Assembly (NCBI RefSeq): GCF_002224125.1
Contig: NZ_NCSM01000068.1
Span: 1 to 10,296 of the forward strand
Length of the DNA: 10,296 nt
Source of the DNA: Streptomyces sp. NBS 14/10
GTDB taxonomy: Bacteria > Actinomycetota > Actinomycetes > Streptomycetales > Streptomycetaceae
Reading direction: 5' to 3'
Of this stretch, positions 1-8,100 are shown in pieces. Numbering within the stretch: the first letter of the stretch is position 1; the number at the start of each line of letters is the position of its first letter. The position numbers and the translations under genes were made by a program. The notes beneath the pieces were generated by a model. That model did not search any database. It worked only from the letters and a program-made list of their open reading frames with translations, and was not told the DNA's origin.

Positions 1-752
1 TCTTCCGCGATCACCCGGAACAGCCCCGCCGTCACATGGACAGCACTCACCCCGCCACTCGCCACCAGCCCACGCAGCGCCTGAGTGTCGACCTGCTCGT
101 TGGGGGCTACGACGACCCGGCCGCCCGACAGCAGCGGCACCCAGATCTCGTAGTCCGAGGCGTCGAAGGCATGCGGGGCGTGCATCAGCACACGCTGGTG
201 TGCGGTGTCGCCCCATGACCTGTCGAGGGCGAGTTCCACCACACCGCGGTGCGGTACGGCCACACCCTTCGGCTCACCGGTCGAGCCCGAGGTGTACATC
301 ACGTAGGCCAGCTGCAGCGGATGCCGACCGCCCACCACCACATTGCCCTCATGAGCATCATCATCAGCACCGGTGCCGGCACCGGTCAGGACCTCGCCGG
401 TCACCTCGACCACACGCGCGCCTTCGGCGAACCCGTCCGCCTGATCAGGCCGGTCGGTCAGCAGCACACGAGCACCGCAGTCACGCATCACCGAGCGCAG
501 CCGCTCCACCGGATAGCCCTCATGCAGCGGCACATAAAACCCACCCGCCTTCAGCACCGCCAACAACACAGCGATCAGATCAGCGGAACGCTCCATCCAC
601 ACCGCCACCGCATCCCCCGGACCGACCCCCAGCCCCACCAGATGCCGCGCCAACCGGTTCGCCCGCGCATTCAACTCGCCATAGGTCAACTCGTGGCCAT
701 CAAAGACCACCGCAGCCGCATCCGGAGCCCGCTCCACCTGTGCCTCGAACAA
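1..752 (-). other. Adenylation domain 3, partial; Hpg-like signature start
   Basis: First half of an adenylation domain, cut by the left edge. LTYGELN, an A2-like YVPLHEGYP (His-Glu where Asp-Pro is commoner), [11 protein letters not shown] and FDASDYEIW are visible, followed by HVTAGLF. Only four specificity positions are present: D659 A660 Y663 H701. D-A-Y-H resembles 4-hydroxyphenylglycine (Hpg) codes, and the HVTAGLF context is, from memory, common in phenylglycine-activating domains. The other six positions are off the edge, so the substrate call is tentative. Confidence 0.8.
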
Positions 753-2138
753 CTCCGGTAGCACCACATCCGGCATCCGACGCGCCGTGTCATTCCACCC
801 GGACAGCACCTGCTGCCGCTCCGCCTCACCCAACACATCAACCCGCCCCACGGGCACATCCAGACCAGCGGCCATCGCCCCCAACACCCGCACCAGACGA
901 CTGGCCAGCACCTCCGCCCACTCACGCTCAAACAGATCAGGCTGATAGTCCAGCCGCAGTTCCAACCCCCTCCCAGGAACGACCATGAGGCTGACTGGAT
1001 AGTGCGTGGCATCGCGCACGGAGATGTCCGCGACCTGTACTTCTTCGTCCAGTGCCGCGGACGCCGCGGATTCCACTGGATAGTTCTCAAATACAACGAC
1101 TGTGTCGAACAGCTCCTCATGGCCGCTCGCACGCTGAATGCGGGACAACCCCAGGTGCTGGTGGTCCATAAGACGGGCCTGCTGATCCTGCACCTGTGTC
1201 AGCAACTCCCCCAACGACTGGGCAGAGTCGAGACGTATGCGCACAGGCAGAGTATTGATGAACAGCCCGACCATCTTATCGACGCTCGGGATCTCCGGCG
1301 GTCGGCCGGCCACAGTGGCGCCGAAGACGACGTCATCGCGCCCGGTCATCCGGCTCAGCAAGATGGCCCAGGCACCTTGGATCAGGGTATTGAGCGTGAG
1401 GTCATGAGCGCGTGCCGTGGCGCTCAGCGCGTCGGCCAGCTCTTGCGAAACCGTATGCGTCAGCCGATCAGGAGCGGCAGCGGTCTGCTTCTTCCCCGAG
1501 ATATCGATACGGGTGGGCCCGTCCAGATCGGCCAACGCCTCTTGCCAAGCCGTCTCCGCGGCTCCGGTGTCCTGCCTGGCTATCCACGCCAGATAATCCC
1601 GATACGACGGCACGAACGGCAGCTGTGAATCATCGCCGCGACACTTGTAGAGCGTGAACAGCTCGCGGAAGAGAACAGCATTGGACCATCCATCCAGCAG
1701 GATGTGATGGTTCGACCAGATGAGACAGTGCTCGTCCTCGCGCATCCGGACGAGCGTGCAACGCAGCAGCGGAGCCTTGCTCAGATCAAATCCCCGAGCC
1801 CGGTCTTCCTCTGCGATCCGGGCCAGTTCGGCGTCGCGTTCAGCCGATTCAAGGTGTTCCAGATCGACTTCACGCCAAGGCAATTCAACCTCGCCCATCA
1901 CCATCTGAATGGGCTTCCCTGACTTACGGTAGCGAAAGCGGACCCGCAAGCTCGCATGCCGCGCGAGCATCGCCTCTGCCGCGAGCCTGAGCGCACCGGT
2001 GTCCAGCTTTCCGGCCAGCCGGATGACAACCTGAACGGCGTAGGTGTCCGCCGCCTCACTGTCGTACACAGAATGGAAGAACAGCCCCTCCTGCAGGGGC
2101 GACAACGGCAGGAGATCCTCGATGTTCGAACGCTTCAC
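1..2138 (-). CDS. Nonribosomal peptide synthetase, partial: C-A(Hpg-like?), N-terminal part
   Basis: The next NRPS protein of the same assembly line; 712 residues are visible before the frame runs off the left edge. The start is the GTG at 2138-2136, which overlaps the preceding TGA as GTGA and has a GGAAGGA Shine-Dalgarno sequence eight bases upstream. The protein opens directly with a condensation domain (residues about 6-432): SPLQEGL at 13-19, active-site HHILLDG at 144-150, [10 protein letters not shown] at 291-300. An adenylation domain follows from about 463: LTYGELN at 484-490, [11 protein letters not shown] at 615-625, FDASDYE at 658-664. Because the upstream protein ends in an epimerase, this C domain should accept a D-configured donor. 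The A domain is cut after the fourth specificity position, so its substrate is only suggested (Hpg-like). Its carrier and later domains lie beyond the edge. The lack of any loading or A domain ahead of C fits a mid-assembly-line subunit. Confidence 0.95.
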   Translation of the reverse strand, partial: MKRSNIEDLLPLSPLQEGLFFHSVYDSEAADTYAVQVVIRLAGKLDTGALRLAAEAMLARHASLRVRFRYRKSGKPIQMVMGEVELPWREVDLEHLESAERDAELARIAEEDRARGFDLSKAPLLRCTLVRMREDEHCLIWSNHHILLDGWSNAVLFRELFTLYKCRGDDSQLPFVPSYRDYLAWIARQDTGAAETAWQEALADLDGPTRIDISGKKQTAAAPDRLTHTVSQELADALSATARAHDLTLNTLIQGAWAILLSRMTGRDDVVFGATVAGRPPEIPSVDKMVGLFINTLPVRIRLDSAQSLGELLTQVQDQQARLMDHQHLGLSRIQRASGHEELFDTVVVFENYPVESAASAALDEEVQVADISVRDATHYPVSLMVVPGRGLELRLDYQPDLFEREWAEVLASRLVRVLGAMAAGLDVPVGRVDVLGEAERQQVLSGWNDTARRMPDVVLPELFEAQVERAPDAAAVVFDGHELTYGELNARANRLARHLVGLGVGPGDAVAVWMERSADLIAVLLAVLKAGGFYVPLHEGYPVERLRSVMRDCGARVLLTDRPDQADGFAEGARVVEVTGEVLTGAGTGADDDAHEGNVVVGGRHPLQLAYVMYTSGSTGEPKGVAVPHRGVVELALDRSWGDTAHQRVLMHAPHAFDASDYEIWVPLLSGGRVVVAPNEQVDTQALRGLVASGGVSAVHVTAGLFRVIAE
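843..2123 (-). other. Condensation domain 3 (predicted DCL type)
   Basis: N-terminal condensation domain of the second protein. It has [15 protein letters not shown] at 9-23, [10 protein letters not shown] at 59-68, HHILLDG at 144-150 (codons 1709-1689), SYRDYLAW at 178-185 and [10 protein letters not shown] at 291-300. The SPLQEGL opening and overall style are unlike the two [12 protein letters not shown] domains of gene 1 and match domains found downstream of epimerases. A D-Ser-accepting role is inferred from type and context. Confidence 0.9.
2135..2138 (-). other. GTGA start/stop overlap between the two NRPS genes
   Basis: The GTG start of the downstream gene (2138-2136) overlaps the TGA stop of the upstream gene (2137-2135). 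There is no room for a promoter or terminator between them, so the two are co-transcribed and probably translated in a fixed ratio. Confidence 0.92.
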
Positions 2139-5100
2139 AGCAGATTTCCTTCCGCTCCGTCTTCCGTCTCAGCAAGCTCGAACTCGTCGATTTCGTCCTG
2201 ACTCAGGTCGAGCAGCCCTACATCGGACGGGGTAAGCCCTCCGGCGTCCGGCTGTGCCGCACGGTTCGCCATGAGTGCGAGGACTTCAAGGAAAGAGTCC
2301 GCCAGCTCCTGAACCCGTTCTTCGGTGAGCACACCGGTCGGCCACGACCATGTCACCATCAACTGCGGCCCGTCATGGGTGTCCTGAACCACCGCATCGA
2401 CGATGAGGCTATGGCTCATCGGCATATCCGGATCGGCTCCAGCTCCCGCCTTGCTGCCAGGAACGACGGTCCAATTCGCCGCTGCCTGCGGATGGTTCTC
2501 CCCCGTGACAGTCACTCTGCCCAGATAGTTGAAGAGGATTTGAGCGCTGCCCTTATGCCGCAAATCCGAGCTTCCCTGCGGATGGAGATGGCGCAACAGC
2601 CCGTATCCCATGCCGCTGTGTGGCACGGCCCTCAGCTGTTCCTTGACGCTCTTCAGCGCGCCATCGACAGCGGATCCACGCAGTCCGCCCCTCCCCCGAG
2701 TCTCCGTGGTGATACGCACGGGGAACGTGCTCGTGAACCACCCGACCGTACGGGACAGGTCAGTCCCGTCCACCAGGTGTTCGCGGCCGTGTCGCTCGAG
2801 CTCGACCAGCAGATCCGTACCACCGCCGACCCCAGTGCCATCTCTCCAGCCGTCAATGGAGAGCGCGAGAGCGGTCAGCAGGACATCGTCGATGCCGCAG
2901 CGGAACAGCGTGGGGATGTGGGTAAGGAGAGAGGCCGTCTGCTCCACTGGCAGTGCGAATGTCAGGTCCCCCGCCGTCGCCCAGGTGTCCCTGCCCGGTT
3001 GCAACGCCCGCGTACCCAGCAGGGGGTCCGGGGCGTCGAGGATCTTCTCCCACAGTGGCAGCTCCACAAGGTGCTCATCCGCCTGCGCGACCAGCCTGGT
3101 GGCCCAGTGGCGGAACGAGGTGCCCACCGGCTGAGGGGCAGGGTCCTCCCCGGCTGTGGCCGCCTCCCAGGCCGCATGGAGGTCGGGCAGCAGGATGCGC
3201 CAGGACACCCCGTCGACCACCAGGTGGTGCGCCACCACCAGCAGCCGTCCAGGCCTGTCGGGGCCGAAGTCAAACCAGACCGCCTGAACCATCGCCCCTG
3301 ACCTCGGTGAAAGCCGCTCTCGCGCGGCTTCCGCCTCGGTCCCGATCATCTTGCCCACAGCGTCTTCGGCCAGTCCGGCCACGTCCACACGCCGCACACA
3401 CTCCGCCGCTCGCACCGCACCGACCGCGGGGATCTCGAGCTCCCATTCCCCGTCCCTGTCGATCAGTCGGGCACGGAGCGCATGATGGTGATCCAGGATC
3501 GCCTGCACCGCCACGACCAGTTCCTCCAGCCCCAGTCGCTCGGGAACCTGGAGCAACACCCCCTGGCTGAACTGGTCGATGGAGCCACCCCGCTCACGCA
3601 GCTGATGCATGACCGGTGTCAGGGCCACAGCGCCGAATGGGCTGTCGCTCTTCGTGTCCGCCACCGCTGTCTCGACATCGGTCGCGACCAGCGCCAAAGC
3701 CTCCACAGTCTTCCGCTCGAACACGTCCCGCGGGGTGATGACGAGGCCTGCTGCCCGTGCGCGGGCGACCAGCTGGATCGACACGATGCTGTCGCCGCCC
3801 AGGTCGAAGAAGCTGTCATCGACGCCGACCTCGGGAACACCGAGGACTTCGCCGAACAACCCGCACAACAGCTCTTCCCTGAGTGTCCGCGGCGCCCGTC
3901 CCGAAGCCGACGCGCCGTAGTCCGGAGCGGGCAGGCCCTTCCGATCCAGCTTCCCGTTCGGAGTCAGCGGCAGCCGCTCGAGCACCACCAACACCAACGG
4001 CACCATGTAGTCCGGCAACCGGTCCCTGACCAGGTCAAGGACCTGGGTGGTGTCGACCACAGCTCCCCCGCCCACGGGTACGACGTAGCCGACCAAGCGC
4101 CTCTCGCCGGGCCGGTCCTCCCGCACCACGGCAGCGGCCTGGGCGACGGTGTCATGCGCCACCAAGGCGCTCTCCACCTCACCCAGCTCGATACGGAAGC
4201 CACGCACCTTCACCTGGCCATCCGCACGCCCCAGGAACTCCAGCGCCCCGTCCGGCCGCCATCGGACCACATCCCCGGTCCGGTACATCCGCGCCCCGGC
4301 CTCACCAAACGGATCCGCCACAAACCGCTCGGCTGTCAGACCCGGCCGTCCCAGATAGCCTCGCGCCACTTGCGCGCCGGCCACGTAAAGCTCGCCGGAA
4401 GCTCCAACGGGGACCGGTGAGAGCCTGTCGTCCAGCACATACAGGCGCGTGTTCCACACCGGACGGCCGATGGGCACCGAGGCGTCGTCGCTCTCGCGGC
4501 ACTCCCAGTAGGTCACATCCACGGTGGCCTCGGTGGGCCCGTAGAGGTTGTGCACGCGCGAGTTCAGCGTGCGGAGGGAGCTGTTCTGTAGCTCTGCCGG
4601 AAGTGCTTCCCCGCTGCACACAACGTTCCGCAAGCTCCCGCACGCAGATGCGGTCGGCTCCTGGATGAACTCGCGCAGCATCGACGGTACGAAATGCGCC
4701 ATGGTGACCCCGGCATCGCGGATCAGCGCGGCAAGCTCGGCGGGATCCCGGTGGACACCGGGTGAAGCGACAACCGACACCGCTCCCGCGATCAGCGGAA
4801 GGAAGTACTCCCAGACCGACACGTCGAACCCGGACGGCGTCTTCTGCAACACCCGATCATCGGCAGCCAGACCATATTCCGTCTTCATCCACAGCAACCG
4901 ATTCACCACGCCGTCGTGCGGCACCGCCACGCCCTTGGGGTGACCGGTGGAGCCGGAGGTGTAGATGACGTAGGCGGGATGCAGCGGCAGCAAGCGCGCG
5001 ATGCGGTCGGCGTCGGTGATGTCGGCGGCGGGGTGTGCGGTGATGGCCGTGCGGGTGTCGGACGTGTCCAGTTCTATGCGGGGCAGATCGTCGGCCGGGG

Positions 5101-8100
5101 GGAGGGTGGGAGAGGTGGTGGTGTCAGTGACCAGGAGTGCGGGGGCCGCGTCCTGGAGCATGTAGCGGATGCGGTCGGTGGGGTAGTCCGGGTCGATGGG
5201 GAGGTATCCCGCGCCGGTTTTGAGAATGGCCAGCAGGGTTACAACCAGTTCGGCCGAGCGTGGCAGCGCCACCCCTACCAGTTGCTCCGGCCCTGCGCCC
5301 CGGGCGATCAGATAGCGCGCCAGCCGGTTGACCCGGGCGTTCAGGGCGCCGTACGTCAGAGCCTGTCCTTCGAAGACGACCGCGACCGCGCCGGAGGTGC
5401 GCTTGACCTGGGCCTCGAAGAGCTCGGGCAGCAGAGCGTCCGGAAGCGGGTGTGCGGTGTCGTTCCACTGGGTGAGGACCTGATGCCGCTCGGCCTCGCC
5501 GAGGACGTCGACCTGGCTGACGGGCAGATCCGGATCCGCGGTGACCGACTCCAGCACCCGCACCAGCCGAGCAGCCAACGCCTCGATGGTCGTGGCGTGG
5601 AAGAGGTCGGTGCGGTAGTCGATGCGCCCGGTCAGCCCGTTGGGGGTGCCGTCGGTCGTGCGGTCTTCGCTGAGGTTGACCGTCAGATCGAACTTGACCG
5701 GCACCGCGCCCAACGGCTGCTCGGCGATGTCCAGGCCGGGCAGGTCCAGGTCCGAGTGGGTGTCGTTCTGGAAGGAGAGCATCACCTGGAACAGGGGATG
5801 CCGGGCCATCGACCGCTCCGGGTTCAACACCTCTACGAGGCGTTCGAAGGGGATGTCTTGGTGTGCGTAGGCGGTGAGGTCTGTTTCTCGGGTGCGGTGG
5901 ATGAGTTCGCGGAAGGTGGGGTTGTTGTGGGTGTTGGTGCGGAGGACGAGGGTGTTGACGAAGAAGCCGATGAGGTTGTCGAGGGCGTCGTCGGTGCGTC
6001 CGGCGATGGGGGTGCCGATGGGGATGTCGTGGCCGGCGCCCATGCGGGTGAGGAGGAGGGCGAGTGCGGCCTGGAGGGTCATGAACAGGCTTGCGCCGCT
6101 GTCGTGGGCCAGGTCCGTCAGGTGGGCGTGGGTGGTTGCGGGGATGTGCAGGGTGATGCTGTTGCCGTGGTGTGAGGCGGTGGCGGGGCGGGGGTGGTCG
6201 GTGGGCAGTTCGAGTTGTTCGGGCGCGCCGGCCAGGGTGGTGGTCCAGTACTCCAGCTGGGTGGAGATGAGGCTGTCGGGGTTGTCTTCGCTGCCGAGGA
6301 TGTCGCGTTGCCACAGGGTGTAGTCGGCGTACTGTGCGGGCAGGGCGGGCCAGTGGGGGGTGTGGTTGGTGGTGCGGGCCTGGTAGGCGGTGGACAGGTC
6401 GCGGGCGAAGGGTGTCATCGACCAGCCGTCGGCGGCGATGTGATGGACCACGGCCAGCAGTACGTACTCATCCGGCCCGAGTACGAACAGCCGCACGCGC
6501 AGGGGTAGGTCGCGGGCGAGGTCGAAGCCTGTGTGGGCCTCGCGGGCCAGGGCTTCGGGCAGCTCTTCCTCGGTGACCGTCTCGGTCACGGTCAGCGGGG
6601 GCACCGCCGCATCACCCTCGACGATGTGCTGGCGGGGCTGGCCGTCGGTCTGGGGGAAGAGTGTCCGCAGGCTCTCATGACGCCCGACCACGTCGGCCAG
6701 GGCCAGGCGCAGGGCGTCGATGTCCAGTTGGCCGCGTAGCCGCAGCGACATGGGGATGTTATAGGTGCCTGAGGGGCCCTCCAACTGGCCGAGGAACCAC
6801 AGTCGGCGTTGCGCGAAGGAGACCGGTACGGTCTCGGCGCGGGTTTGGGTGGTGAGTTTGGGGCGTGTGGTGTGGCTGTTGGATGTGTGGAGGTGTTCGG
6901 CGAGTCCGGCGACGGTGGGTGTTTCGAAGAGGGCGCGGATGGTGAGTTCGACGTCCAGGGTGGTGCGGATGCGGCTGATGAGGCGGGTGGCGAGGAGGGA
7001 GTGCCCGCCGAGGGAGAAGAAGTTGTCGTCGATGCCGATGGCGGCGACACCCAGCACTTCCGCGAACAACTCACACAGGATCTCCTCGCGCGGTGTGCGC
7101 GGCGGGCGGCGGGTGAGGGTGGTGGTGTAGTCGGGGACGGGCAGGGCCTTGCGGTCCACCTTCCCATTCGGCGTCAAAGGCAGCCGCTCCAGCACCACCA
7201 GGGCCGAGGGGACCATGTAGTCCGGCAGCCGGTCCCTCGCCATCCCCAACACGCCACCAACATCAACCCCGGTGCCGGTGTGTGTGGTTGTGGGGACGAG
7301 GTAGGCGACGAGTCGTTTGTCGCCGGGCCGGTCCTCCCGGACCTGCACCACCGCCTGCGCCACCCCCTCATGACCGGCCAGAACCGTCTCGATCTCACCG
7401 GGCTCGATACGGAAACCCCGCACCTTCACCTGCGCATCCGCACGCGCCAGGAACTCCAGCTGACCGTCCGCCCGCCACCGCACCACATCCCCCGTCCGGT
7501 ACATCCGCGACCCCGGAACCCTCGCGAACGGATCAGCCACGAACCGCTCACCCGTCAACCCCGCACGCCCCCAATACCCCCGCGCCACACCCGCCCCCGC
7601 CACATACAACTCCCCAGCCACACCCACCCCCACCGGACGCAACCCACCATCAAGCACATACACCCGCGTATTCCCCAACGGACGCCCAATCGGCGGCACA
7701 CCCACACCCACACCCACCCCGGCCTGGTCATCCCCGGCAGGGGTGGTGGGACCGGTGTTCCGCTGTTTGAGCACGGCCACGGTCGACCAGATCGTGGTCT
7801 CCGTCGGCCCGTAACAGTTGACCACCTCACTGCCCAGCTCACACATCCGCTCCGCCAGCCCCGACGGCAGCGCCTCACCCCCCACCAGCATCCGCAACCC
7901 ACCCACACACTCCGGCACCCCGGACACCAACTCCTGCCACAACGACGGAGTCGCCTGCATTACGGTCACATCCGCCGACTCCACCAGCCCACCCAGCGCG
8001 AACACATCCCGCACCACCCCCGACCCCGCCACCACCACACCAGCACCCGACACCAACGGCAAGAACAACTCCAGCACCGCAATATCGAAAGCCACCGTCG

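Larger units (their letters stand above)
5534..7060 (-). repeat. PCP-C unit, copy 2 of an intragenic near-duplicate
   Basis: Partner of the copy at 8804-10296. The protein is closely conserved, but synonymous codons differ strongly in the middle (about 5860-6440), where this copy favours C- and A-ending codons. Exact DNA identity survives in patches such as 5765-5803. Confidence 0.85.

Noticed and set aside
3926..5440. Serine module as a heterocyclization (oxazoline-forming) module
   Set aside because: The condensation domain ahead of it has HHIAADG, not the DxxxxD of cyclization domains, and an epimerase follows.
5765..5803. 39-base exact direct repeat with 9032-9070 as a mobile element or attachment site
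   Set aside because: Both copies encode the same conserved condensation motif ([13 protein letters not shown]) in paralogous domains, so shared ancestry of the modules explains the match.
4916..6175. Plus-strand open frame of 419 codons
   Set aside because: Antisense to serine A domain and condensation domain 2; composition is V/G/E/R-rich with no recognisable motif, whereas the minus frame has complete NRPS motifs.
5124..6314. Minus-strand open frame of 396 codons in another phase
   Set aside because: It overlaps the NRPS frame on the same strand; the translation is mostly R, P, H and T and has no motif.
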